Source: Fusobacterium ulcerans
Lineage (GTDB): Bacteria > Fusobacteriota > Fusobacteriia > Fusobacteriales > Fusobacteriaceae
Length of the DNA stretch: 64,000 bases
Assembly (NCBI RefSeq): GCF_003019675.1
Contig: NZ_CP028105.1
Location: 1,938,282 to 2,002,281 of the forward strand
Direction of reading: 5' to 3'
Program-made: the position numbers and the translations under genes
The notes under the pieces: generated by a model
Databases searched by the model: none
Told to the model about the DNA's origin: nothing
What the model saw: only the letters and a program-made list of their open reading frames with translations
Shown here: positions 54,730-63,126 of the stretch, in pieces
Layout: each line of letters starts with the position of its first letter
Numbering within the stretch: the first letter of the stretch is position 1

Positions 54730-56001
54730 ATGAAAGAAAAGTTTAAGCTGGCAGGCTTGGAAATGAAGTATTTTATTCCCATAGTCGTAGTACTTGCAGT
54801 GGCAGTAGCTCTGGGAAAGCTTCCACAAGGAATGCTTGGAGCATTTCCAATAATGATAGCTATTGGTGCTATTTTAGATTATATTGGAAGTAAAATTCCA
54901 ATAGTAAAAGATTATTTGGGTGGTGGACCTATAGTTATAATATTTGTTTCAGCAGCACTAGTTTATTACAATCTCATGCCAACCAAAGAAGTAAAGATAG
55001 TCACAGATTTTATGACAACACAAAGTTTTTTGGATTTCTATATTGCAGCCTTGATAGTGGGAAGTATTATGGGAATGAACAGAAAGCTTTTGATTAAAGC
55101 AGCAATGGGATATCTTCCTGTTATTCTTGGAGGAGTAGTATGTGCAATACTTTTTGCAGGAGTGATAGGATTTATTTCTGGATATGGATTCATCAATGCA
55201 GTATTTTACATTGCTATTCCTATAATGGGAGGAGGAATGGGAGCAGGAGCAGTACCATTATCACAAATTTTCGGACAGGCTTTTCATAGACAGCCAACAG
55301 AATTACTGGCAGTAATGGTTCCAGCAGTAGCCTTGGGAAATGCTTTGGCAATAGTATCTGGAGGTTTGCTGGATAAATTAGGAAAAAAAGTTCCAAGTCT
55401 TACAGGAAATGGAAAGCTTATAAAATCTCAGGATGCTGAAATGACTGAAGAGAGAAAACAAGCTCCTCTTCAATATGAAGAGCTTGGAACAGGACTTCTT
55501 GTAGCTACATCATTCTTTATTTTTGGAAATATTTTAAGTAAATTTATACCTATTCATGCTTATGCTTTGATGATAATATCAGTAGCTATTGCAAAAATAT
55601 TAGGATTATTAAATGAACATTATGAAGAATGCTGTGCTAAATGGTATAACTTTATAATGAAAAATTTTACATCAGCTTTATTGGTAGGTATAGGAATAGC
55701 CTATACAAGTCTTGAAGAAGTAATAAATTCATTGAGTCCTATATATATTTTGTTGGTTATAGCAACAGTAGCTGGAGCTATAATAGGAACAGCAATTGTT
55801 GGGCATTTTCTGAATTTCTATATGATAGAAGCTTCTATCACAGCTGGACTGTGTATGGCAAATATGGGTGGAACTGGAGATGTAGCAGTAATGTCAGCAG
55901 CTCACAGAATGGAACTTATGCCATTCTCTCAAATTTCCTCAAGAATAGGAGGAGCTTTTATGCTGCTTTTAACTTCACTTTTGGTAAATATATTTATTTA
56001 A
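54730..56001 (+). CDS. 2-hydroxycarboxylate transporter (CitS/MleP family), copy 1
   Basis: 423-residue secondary transporter with about 11 to 12 membrane segments. The two GGxG-type reentrant loops of the family are visible: MGGGMGAGAVPLSQIFG in the first half and NMGGTGDVAVMSAAHRMELMPFSQI in the second. Family members carry citrate, malate or similar acids with sodium or in exchange for a product. It is about 80-90 percent identical by eye to the next gene and has its own promoter and terminator. Confidence 0.93.
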   Translation: MKEKFKLAGLEMKYFIPIVVVLAVAVALGKLPQGMLGAFPIMIAIGAILDYIGSKIPIVKDYLGGGPIVIIFVSAALVYYNLMPTKEVKIVTDFMTTQSFLDFYIAALIVGSIMGMNRKLLIKAAMGYLPVILGGVVCAILFAGVIGFISGYGFINAVFYIAIPIMGGGMGAGAVPLSQIFGQAFHRQPTELLAVMVPAVALGNALAIVSGGLLDKLGKKVPSLTGNGKLIKSQDAEMTEERKQAPLQYEELGTGLLVATSFFIFGNILSKFIPIHAYALMIISVAIAKILGLLNEHYEECCAKWYNFIMKNFTSALLVGIGIAYTSLEEVINSLSPIYILLVIATVAGAIIGTAIVGHFLNFYMIEASITAGLCMANMGGTGDVAVMSAAHRMELMPFSQISSRIGGAFMLLLTSLLVNIFI

Positions 56002-56028
56002 AATTAAAATAATTAATTGAAAATATTA

Positions 56029-56068
56029 TGGAGGAAGGTTTAATAATATATGAAATCTTCTTCCTTTT
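56029..56068 (+). terminator. Intrinsic terminator between the two 2HCT genes
   Basis: GGAGGAAGGTTT pairs with AAATCTTCTTCC (with internal wobble), followed by seven T residues. Confidence 0.75.
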
Positions 56069-56159
56069 TTTATTATTTCAAGGAAAAGCTCAAAATGGAA
56101 CGAATAATAAGATATAAATTGATAATATTTGTCATTTCATAATAATATGATTCAAACGA

Positions 56160-56188
56160 TTGACTTTTAGATGTAAAAGGAATAATAT
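56160..56188 (+). promoter_or_regulatory. Promoter of the second 2HCT transporter gene
   Basis: TTGACT at 56160-56165 and TAATAT at 56183-56188 with a 17-base spacer, similar in sequence throughout to the promoter of copy 1. Confidence 0.75.
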
Positions 56189-56235
56189 AGAGGATATCTG
56201 TATAAAAAACATTTATAACATTGGGAGGAGTTGTT

Positions 56236-57507
56236 ATGAAAGAAAAATTTAAATTGGCAGGGTTGGAGATGAAGTATTTTATCCCTGTAGTTCTGGTGCT
56301 TACAGCAGCAGTAGCATTAGGAAAGCTTCCAAAAGGGATGCTTGGAGCATTTCCTATAATGATAGCCATTGGAGCTATCTTGGATTATATTGGGAATAAA
56401 ACTCCAATAGTAAAAGATTATCTTGGTGGAGGACCTATAGTTATAATATTTGTTTCAGCAGCATTGGTTTATTACAATATAATACCAGCTAACGAAACAA
56501 AAATAATTAAAGATTTTATGACTACACAAAGTTTCCTTGATTTCTATATTGCAGCATTGATAGTAGGAAGCATCATGGGAATGAACAGAAAACTTTTAAT
56601 CAAAGCAGCAATGGGATATCTTCCAGTTATCATTGGGGGAGTAACAGTTTCAATACTTCTTACTGGTGTAATTGGAGCTATTTCTGGATATGGTTTTGTA
56701 AATGCCGTATTTTATATTGCTATCCCTATAATGGGAGGAGGAATGGGAGCAGGAGCAGTACCATTATCACAAATCTTTGGTCAGGCTCTTAACAAACAGC
56801 CGACAGAACTATTGGCAGTAATGGTTCCAGCAGTAGCATTGGGAAATGCTTTGGCAATAGTAGCAGCAGGATTATTGGATAAGTTAGGAAAAAGATTCCC
56901 AAGTCTTACAGGAAATGGAAAACTTTTAAAAACTCAAGATGCTGAAATGACTGAAGAAAGAAAACATACACCTCTTCAATATGAAGAACTTGGAATGGGG
57001 CTTCTTATAGCTACATCATTCTTTATTTTTGGAAATACTTTAAGTAAATTTATACCTATTCATGCTTATGCTTTGATGATAATATCAGTGGCAATTGCAA
57101 AAATATTTGGACTGGTTAATGAATATTATGAAGAATGCTGTGCTAAATGGTTTAACTTTATAATGAAAAACTTTACATCAGCTCTATTAGTAGGAATAGG
57201 AGTAGCTTATACAAGTCTTAAAGAAGTAATAGAAGCTTTCAGTCCTATATATCTTTTATTAGTTGCAGCTACAGTAATTGGAGCTATTATAGGAACAGCA
57301 ATTGTTGGACATTTGATAGGATTCTATGTAATAGAAGGATCTATTACAGCTGGATTATGTATGGCAAATATGGGTGGAACTGGAGACGTGGCAGTAATGT
57401 CAGCAGCTCACAGAATGGAACTTATGCCATTCTCTCAAATTTCTTCAAGAATAGGAGGGGCTTTTATGCTGCTCTTAACCTCACTCTTGATAAATATATT
57501 TGTATAA
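56236..57507 (+). CDS. 2-hydroxycarboxylate transporter (CitS/MleP family), copy 2
   Basis: 423-residue paralogue of the preceding transporter, same length and same loops (MGGGMGAGAVPLSQIFG, NMGGTGDVAVMSAAHRMELM). Differences lie mostly in membrane helices and in HFLNFYMIEAS versus HLIGFYVIEGS near residue 360, which could change substrate choice. A GGGAGGAG site precedes the ATG at 56236; the longer frame from 56221 is not needed. It is a recent tandem duplicate that kept its own promoter. Confidence 0.93.
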   Translation: MKEKFKLAGLEMKYFIPVVLVLTAAVALGKLPKGMLGAFPIMIAIGAILDYIGNKTPIVKDYLGGGPIVIIFVSAALVYYNIIPANETKIIKDFMTTQSFLDFYIAALIVGSIMGMNRKLLIKAAMGYLPVIIGGVTVSILLTGVIGAISGYGFVNAVFYIAIPIMGGGMGAGAVPLSQIFGQALNKQPTELLAVMVPAVALGNALAIVAAGLLDKLGKRFPSLTGNGKLLKTQDAEMTEERKHTPLQYEELGMGLLIATSFFIFGNTLSKFIPIHAYALMIISVAIAKIFGLVNEYYEECCAKWFNFIMKNFTSALLVGIGVAYTSLKEVIEAFSPIYLLLVAATVIGAIIGTAIVGHLIGFYVIEGSITAGLCMANMGGTGDVAVMSAAHRMELMPFSQISSRIGGAFMLLLTSLLINIFV

Positions 57508-57529
57508 AGTAAAAAATAATTAAGGTAAA

Positions 57530-57600
57530 TATATGGAGGGGGATCTAAAAATATAGTTGATTTCTCTCCATTCTTTATATTGAAAACAGCAGTGAAAATA
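57530..57600 (+). terminator. Weak hairpin after the second 2HCT gene
   Basis: ATGGAGGGGGATC pairs with GATTTCTCTCCAT with some mismatches, but only a weak T run follows. Probably a poor terminator. Confidence 0.45.
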
Positions 57601-57765
57601 ATAGGCAGAGAAGCAATTAATTATAAGGAAATGAAAATTAATTATCTATTGATTTTTAAAAAAAAATGCTTTATTATGTAAAAATATATATTTTATGTTT
57701 TTAATACATATAAATATAAAAGATTTGAAATAAAGTCGTTGATCACAAGGAGGGAGGGATACTTG

Positions 57766-58479
57766 ATGGATAATTTTACTATGAACCTTAGTGTCTATGA
57801 GATAGGTTTAAGAATTGGAATGGCTATAATTATTGGTGGAATGATAGGATATGAGAGAGGGCATAATAATAGACCTGCTGGATTTAGAACTCACATACTT
57901 GTATGTTTAGGAGCAGCAGTAGTTTCTATGGTACAGGATCATCTGCGGATAAATATAGTCAGATTTGCCATGGAAAATGGAAATGCAGCTCAAGTAATAA
58001 AAACAGACTTAGGAAGAATAGGAGCACAGGTAGTTAGTGGAATAGGTTTCTTAGGTGCTGGAACTATAATGAGAGATAAGGGAACTATTGGTGGACTTAC
58101 AACAGCAGCATCTATATGGGTAACAGGATGTATAGGATTGGGAGTAGGCTGGGGATTTTACAGTATGTCTTTTCTTTCAGGACTGGCAGTTCTTTTAGTT
58201 TTGATAACATTAAAAAAAGTAGAAAGAAGATTCATTGATGATAGAACAATTTCAAAAATAGAGATAGAGTATGACAGTGAAATTAATAACGGAATGTATT
58301 ACTCTAATACTAATGAAATATTCAAAGAATTCAGCATAAGAGTAAGAAGTATGAAAAAAGATCCTAATGAAAATAGGATATTATATACTCTTGTTATTCC
58401 AAGACAGTATAGTATTTTAGATCTTACATCTGAATTTTCTAAGAATAAAGAAGTAACTTCAATAAAAATAATTAAATAA
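57766..58479 (+). CDS. MgtC/SapB family membrane protein, copy 1
   Basis: 237-residue protein with an N-terminal domain of four to five membrane segments that contains the MgtC signature GGMIGYERGHNNRPAGFRTHILVCLGAA (in shorter blocks) and GIGFLGAGTIMRDKGTIGGLTTAAS. A soluble C-terminal ACT-like domain follows. AAGGAGGGAGG points to the ATG at 57766. It follows the 2HCT pair. MgtC proteins are linked to magnesium and membrane ATPase control, but not to a proven transport function. Confidence 0.9.
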   Translation: MDNFTMNLSVYEIGLRIGMAIIIGGMIGYERGHNNRPAGFRTHILVCLGAAVVSMVQDHLRINIVRFAMENGNAAQVIKTDLGRIGAQVVSGIGFLGAGTIMRDKGTIGGLTTAASIWVTGCIGLGVGWGFYSMSFLSGLAVLLVLITLKKVERRFIDDRTISKIEIEYDSEINNGMYYSNTNEIFKEFSIRVRSMKKDPNENRILYTLVIPRQYSILDLTSEFSKNKEVTSIKIIK

Positions 58480-58524
58480 AAAATGAGGGTCAGATTCGAA
58501 ACTTGAAATGAGACCCTCTTTTTA
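58480..58524. terminator. Bidirectional terminator between MgtC copy 1 and the DASS transporter gene
   Basis: GAGGGTC (58485-58491) pairs with GACCCTC (58512-58518), with A and T runs on both sides, between convergent stop codons. Confidence 0.85.
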
Positions 58525-59973
58525 TTACATTAGTATTGAAGCTATAGGATATCCTACAAAAATAGTAACTATTACTGCAACTATCATAAAGATAAATCCA
58601 TATTTAAACATATCAGTAGACTCTACCCATTCTGATCCAATAGCTATAGCTATATGAGGCATAGCTGGAGGAGTGGCAAAAGCAAAAGCTGACATCATTC
58701 CAATAATAGAAACAATTGCTGGAGCTGATACTGCACCATTAGTCGCCTGTACAAGAGGAATAGCCACAGTAGTAACGACTGTAACAGTAACCATATTAGA
58801 TGAGAAGTTTGTTTGAATACAAGCCCACAGAGTAAATATAAGAACTAGGAGCATAGGACTTACTTCTTTCAATATAGGATTTAAAGTTTCTACAAGATAT
58901 TGAGCCAGCCCTACATGTTGATTTGTCATAGCACTACCTAGAGCGAGAGTACCAGCAGCCATTATAATACTTGACCATTGTACCCCTTTTCTCATTCCCT
59001 CTGCAAAATTCAATACAGGTTTTTCATCAAAAGACATTATAGAATAGCAGATAACTCCGAGCATAGGAGGCATAGCAGTTCCCATAGTTGAGATTTTTTT
59101 GCATATTACAGGAAAATAAGGCTTTAATATACTTGGAAGCACCCATAGAGCAACTATTATGCAGAATACTCCAAGAATAGCTTTTTCTTTCTTTTCCATT
59201 GGTTTTATTTCGTTTTTTAAAGCAGAAACATCTATATTTTTTATTTTTGTCATGTCAGGATTAAGTATAAATCTAAATATAAGAATTAAAAATATTGTAC
59301 ATATAATTCCTACAGGAACAGCAAAAGCCATGTATTCAGCATATCCAATAGTGAGTCCAGTAGCAGTTGCATAAAATCCCATAGCCATAATACTAAATAC
59401 ATGAGCAATAGGAGTCATTCCAGCAGCAACAGATACACAAAATGCAAGACTGATCATAAGCATTTTTCCTATTTTATCTCCTTTTTTTAATCCTAATATT
59501 TCATTAATTTTTTCTAATATAGGAAGAAAAACAACAAACAATACAGATGGAGATACAAAACATCCAATAAATATTATTGCTGAAATAAAAGAGATAACAA
59601 AAAGCCATGGACCTTTTTTAGCTATAGGACTTGTTATAAAAGAAACAGCGCATCTTTTCAGAAATGGAGTCTCTGCTAAAACATAAGTACATAGGAAAGT
59701 ACACATTAAGAAAGCAAAAGTATCATTTCCAAAAGAACTTAGAAAAACATTTTTAAATCCAATTTCTGGAATCAGTCCTATTGCAGTTATACAAAGCAAA
59801 CTAGGCCAGTCAATAGCAACAGTAAGCCATAATAATAAACTTCCTAAAAATATACCTATTACATTCATCCCTAATGGTTTCATCCCAGTTGGAAGTGGAA
59901 GATGCTTTACAAATAGAATTAGAAGTAATGCAAGAAAGATACAAGAATATCTTTTTACACTTTTAGCAGACAT
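58525..59973 (-). CDS. DASS/SLC13 family anion:sodium symporter
   Basis: 482-residue secondary transporter with about 12 membrane segments. The N-terminal PLPTGMKPLGMNVIGIFLGSLLLW and the family motif region around CIQTNFSSNMVTVTVVTTVAIPL (shorter blocks) match the divalent anion:sodium symporters that take up dicarboxylates or citrate. The soluble loop near residue 250 (KNEIKPMEKKEK) is lysine-rich. It is transcribed alone, toward the MgtC gene. Which anion it carries cannot be told. Confidence 0.88.
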   Translation of the reverse strand: MSAKSVKRYSCIFLALLLILFVKHLPLPTGMKPLGMNVIGIFLGSLLLWLTVAIDWPSLLCITAIGLIPEIGFKNVFLSSFGNDTFAFLMCTFLCTYVLAETPFLKRCAVSFITSPIAKKGPWLFVISFISAIIFIGCFVSPSVLFVVFLPILEKINEILGLKKGDKIGKMLMISLAFCVSVAAGMTPIAHVFSIMAMGFYATATGLTIGYAEYMAFAVPVGIICTIFLILIFRFILNPDMTKIKNIDVSALKNEIKPMEKKEKAILGVFCIIVALWVLPSILKPYFPVICKKISTMGTAMPPMLGVICYSIMSFDEKPVLNFAEGMRKGVQWSSIIMAAGTLALGSAMTNQHVGLAQYLVETLNPILKEVSPMLLVLIFTLWACIQTNFSSNMVTVTVVTTVAIPLVQATNGAVSAPAIVSIIGMMSAFAFATPPAMPHIAIAIGSEWVESTDMFKYGFIFMIVAVIVTIFVGYPIASILM

Positions 59974-60096
59974 AAATTTTCCCCCTTTATTTTACATCAA
60001 TATCACTTTATGTAGATATTATAAATACATATAATAATTCATAGAGTTTTGAAAATTATATCCTCATAAGGCTTCTTTGTCAATTTAAATCAAAAA

Positions 60097-60119
60097 TCAG
60101 GAGCATTTAACTCCTGATA
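60097..60119 (-). terminator. Terminator for the MORN-repeat lipoprotein gene
   Basis: ATCAGGAG and CTCCTGAT pair around a seven-base loop. Read on the minus strand it is followed by a T run. It lies about 110 bases past the lipoprotein stop. Confidence 0.7.
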
Positions 60120-60226
60120 GTTCTAAAATTGTTGCTATTATTCAAATTATATCGAAAAATATAAAATAGTGTGCACAATATAAAAAATAAATATATAATA
60201 ATAGTAAAATTTTTAAAAATAAAAGC

Positions 60227-60670
60227 TTATTCTTGAATAATTTCTACAATTTTTCCTTTATTATATTTTATTTCTTTAATTTTTTCTCCTTCTTTCGAGT
60301 ATTCTAAATAGATTCCATCAGGCTCTCCAGAAACATAATTTATTTCTAAAACAATCTGCCCAGTATAATGATATTTTTTATATGAACCATTGAGTTTTCC
60401 ATCTTTATATTCACTGTCTATGTATATTTGTCCATTTCTATAGAAATGCACATATTTTCCATCTAGTTTTCCATTTTTATAACTCATTAAAAGAAGTATC
60501 TGTCCATTATCATACTTCCTTAAAATCTTACCAGAATAAGGTTTACTTTCATTAATTATATAAACGATTCCATTTCTTTCTTGTTTTTTAGAGATATCAA
60601 TTTCTCTTTCTTTGTCATAGCAGCTGCTAAGTAATATTATTGAAAAAATAAGCAGTAAAAGTTTCTTCAT
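60227..60670 (-). CDS. MORN-repeat lipoprotein (YwqK-like)
   Basis: 147-residue lipoprotein. The signal peptide ends in LLSSCY, a lipobox. The rest consists of about four MORN_2-type repeats of the form YKNGKLDGKYVHFYRNGQI, which fold as beta hairpins and bind lipids or proteins in other families. It stands alone, with a good CTCC-type site in reverse before 60670. Such proteins are common in fusobacteria in many copies; their role is not established, and the YwqK antitoxin name is only by similarity. Confidence 0.8.
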   Translation of the reverse strand: MKKLLLLIFSIILLSSCYDKEREIDISKKQERNGIVYIINESKPYSGKILRKYDNGQILLLMSYKNGKLDGKYVHFYRNGQIYIDSEYKDGKLNGSYKKYHYTGQIVLEINYVSGEPDGIYLEYSKEGEKIKEIKYNKGKIVEIIQE

Positions 60671-60947
60671 TCAGCTTCCTCCATAGATGTAAAGTATTTA
60701 TATTATAACACGAGTAAAAAAGTTTTCCAATTAAAAATCAAATAGTAATTTAATAAAAAATTAAATAATTAATATAATTAGTGTGCCCATTAAATTAAAT
60801 TTATTTCAAAAAAAATAATGTTAAATTCTAAAAAAAATATAATGATATAAAACAAAACATTTTTATTGATTTTTATATTCAAATGATTTATAATAGATTA
60901 TGTTAAAAATGTTAAAAATGTTAATAAAAAAAGAGGGGGAGATTTTT

Positions 60948-61658
60948 TTGGGAGAATTTACATTAAACCTCAGTATAAAAAGCATTGTTTTGAGAATTTT
61001 TATGGCGATAATTATTGGGGGAATAATTGGATATGAAAGAGGATGTAATAATAGACCAGCAGGATTTAGAACACACATATTAGTTTGTTTAGGTGCTGCT
61101 ATTGTTTCATTGACTCAAGATCAACTTAGAATAAATATAGTAAAATTTGCTATGGAAACATCTACAGTAACTCAAGTTTTGAAGACAGATTTAGGGAGAA
61201 TGGGAGCTCAAGTAGTAAGTGGAATAGGATTTTTAGGAGCAGGCTCTATAATGAGAGAGAAAAAAACTATAGGTGGTCTTACAACAGCAGCATCTATATG
61301 GGCTACAGGATGTATAGGATTAGGAATAGGATGGGGATTTCATAATATAGCAGTATCTGCGGGAATAGCTGTGATAATTGTTCTTGTTACTCTAAAGAAA
61401 TTGGAAGTTACATTAATTGAAAAGAAATTTATAGAAAAAATAGAGATTATTTATAATGAGGAAAGAAATATGGGAGTCAATTTACAAGAAACATATGAAA
61501 TTTTTAAAAGCTATAATATTAAAATAAAAAATTTAAAAAAGGAATTAAAAGAGAAAAAGGTGTTATTTACTTTGATCATACCAAAACATTTTACACTTTT
61601 AGATTTAACATCTGAATTATCAACTTTAAAAAGTATCTCTGAGATAAGAGACTTTTAA
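60948..61658 (+). CDS. MgtC/SapB family membrane protein, copy 2
   Basis: 236-residue paralogue of the gene at 57766, with the same GGIIGYERG and GIGFLGAGSIMREKKTIGGL signatures and an ACT-like C-terminal domain. The frame starts with an ATG at 60900, but AGAGGGGGA and alignment with copy 1 indicate the TTG at 60948. It is followed after 45 bases by the tctC-type gene, so it may be the first gene of that operon. The C-terminal domains of the two copies differ most. Confidence 0.88.
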   Translation: MGEFTLNLSIKSIVLRIFMAIIIGGIIGYERGCNNRPAGFRTHILVCLGAAIVSLTQDQLRINIVKFAMETSTVTQVLKTDLGRMGAQVVSGIGFLGAGSIMREKKTIGGLTTAASIWATGCIGLGIGWGFHNIAVSAGIAVIIVLVTLKKLEVTLIEKKFIEKIEIIYNEERNMGVNLQETYEIFKSYNIKIKNLKKELKEKKVLFTLIIPKHFTLLDLTSELSTLKSISEIRDF

Positions 61659-61703
61659 ATAAAATAATTTTAAAATTTATAAAATATCTAGGAGGAATGA
61701 ATT

Positions 61704-62678
61704 ATGAGAAAGGCATTTAAATTATTTGGAGTATTATTTACAGCAGCAGCATTATTTACAGCTTGTGGAAAGGAAAAAGAAACAGAATTGACTACAAAAT
61801 ATCCAAGCAAAGCAGTAAATGTTATTGTTGCGTATAAAGCAGGAGGAGGAACAGATGTAGGAGCACGTATTTTAGTTTCAGAAGCTCAAAAATCATTTTC
61901 TCAACCTTTTGTTATAGTTAATAAACCAGGGGCAGATGGAGAGATTGGATACACAGAACTATTAAAAGCAAAGCCTGATGGATATACGATTGGATTTATA
62001 AATCTTCCTACTTTTGTAAGTATCCCTTTACAAAGAAAAACAAACTTTAAAAAAGAAGATGCAGCAGCTATAATGAACCATGTTTTTGATCCAGGAGTTT
62101 TAGCAGTTAAAGCAGATAGTAAATGGCAGACTTTAGAGGATTTTATAGAAGATGCTAAAGCTAATCCAGATAAATTAACAGTTTCAAATAATGGTACTGG
62201 AGCTTCTAACCATATAGGAGCAGCTCATTTTGCATATGAAGCTGGAGTAAAAATAACTCATGTTCCTTTTGGAGGAAGTACAGATATGATTGCAGCTCTT
62301 CGTGGAAACCATGTAGATGCAACAGTAGCAAAAATTAGTGAAGTTGGAAATTTAGTTAAAAATAATGAGTTACGTATTTTAGCTACATTTACTGAAAAAA
62401 GATTGGAGAATTTTTCTGAAGTGCCAACTTTAAAAGAAAAGGGATATAATGTTTTATTTGGTTCAGCTCGTGCTATAGTGGCTCCTAAAGGAACACCAGA
62501 TGAAATAATAAATATATTGCATACTACATTTAAAACAGCTTTAGAAGCACCAGAAAATGTAGAAAAATCTAATAATTCAAATCTTCCTTTGCAATATATG
62601 TCACCTGAAGAACTTACAAATTATATAAATGAGCAGGAAATTTATATAAAAGAAATTGTACCTAAGCTAGGAATATAG
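61704..62678 (+). CDS. tctC: TctC-type tricarboxylate-binding lipoprotein
   Basis: 324-residue periplasmic-type binding protein of the Bug/TctC family. The signal peptide ends in LFTACG, a lipobox. YPSKAVNVIVAYKAGGGTDVGARIL is the classic Bug-family start and VNKPGADGEIGY the ligand-binding loop. It should bind citrate or a similar carboxylate and hand it to TctAB. GGAGGAAT lies before the ATG. It is directly followed by tctB and tctA. Confidence 0.93.
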   Translation: MRKAFKLFGVLFTAAALFTACGKEKETELTTKYPSKAVNVIVAYKAGGGTDVGARILVSEAQKSFSQPFVIVNKPGADGEIGYTELLKAKPDGYTIGFINLPTFVSIPLQRKTNFKKEDAAAIMNHVFDPGVLAVKADSKWQTLEDFIEDAKANPDKLTVSNNGTGASNHIGAAHFAYEAGVKITHVPFGGSTDMIAALRGNHVDATVAKISEVGNLVKNNELRILATFTEKRLENFSEVPTLKEKGYNVLFGSARAIVAPKGTPDEIINILHTTFKTALEAPENVEKSNNSNLPLQYMSPEELTNYINEQEIYIKEIVPKLGI

Positions 62679-62686
62679 GAGGAATA

Positions 62687-63115
62687 ATGGGTAAGTATGA
62701 TAAAATATTAACAATAGGGTTGTTGATATTGGAAACATTCTATTTTGTTTTAATAAAATCTCTGCCAGAAAATGCAGCTAAATATCCAATGTTTGTTTGT
62801 ATGTTATTATTAGTTTTAACTATCATGTTAGGAATAAAAAGTTTTACATCTAAAGAAAAATATGAAGAGAAAATTTTTGCAGATCTTCAGCTAAAACAGT
62901 TTTTATTTATTATAGTAATTTCTGCAATATATATTTTTTTAATAGAATTACTAGGTTTTTTCGTAACAACACTTGTTTATTTGATGTTAACAATGATAGG
63001 CTTAAAAGCAAATATTAAACTTAGTGCCATCACTAGTGTAGGTTTTTGTATTCTTATATATTTGGTATTTGTAGCTTTCTTGAGAGTACCTGTGCCTAGC
63101 GGATTTTTAATTTAA
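62687..63115 (+). CDS. tctB: TctB-type small membrane subunit
   Basis: 142-residue protein with four membrane segments, the usual size of the small subunit of tripartite tricarboxylate transporters. It lies eight bases after the tctC gene and eleven before tctA. Recognition rests on position, size and hydrophobicity, since the family is poorly conserved; GFFVTTLVYLMLTM is a typical segment. Confidence 0.9.
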   Translation: MGKYDKILTIGLLILETFYFVLIKSLPENAAKYPMFVCMLLLVLTIMLGIKSFTSKEKYEEKIFADLQLKQFLFIIVISAIYIFLIELLGFFVTTLVYLMLTMIGLKANIKLSAITSVGFCILIYLVFVAFLRVPVPSGFLI

Positions 63116-63126
63116 AGGAGGAGATT

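Noticed and set aside
57600-57765. Magnesium riboswitch before the first MgtC gene
   Set aside because: The leader is AT-rich with no strong helices or M-box-like conserved G-rich blocks.
60160-60185. CRP-like palindrome GTGTGCACAAT
   Set aside because: It lies downstream of the lipoprotein gene, not at a promoter, and lacks the full spaced TGTGA/TCACA pattern.
60899-60930. Short direct repeats ATGTTAAAA in front of MgtC copy 2 as a CRISPR or iteron array
   Set aside because: Only two to three very short AT-rich units with no spacers. More likely chance in AT-rich DNA.
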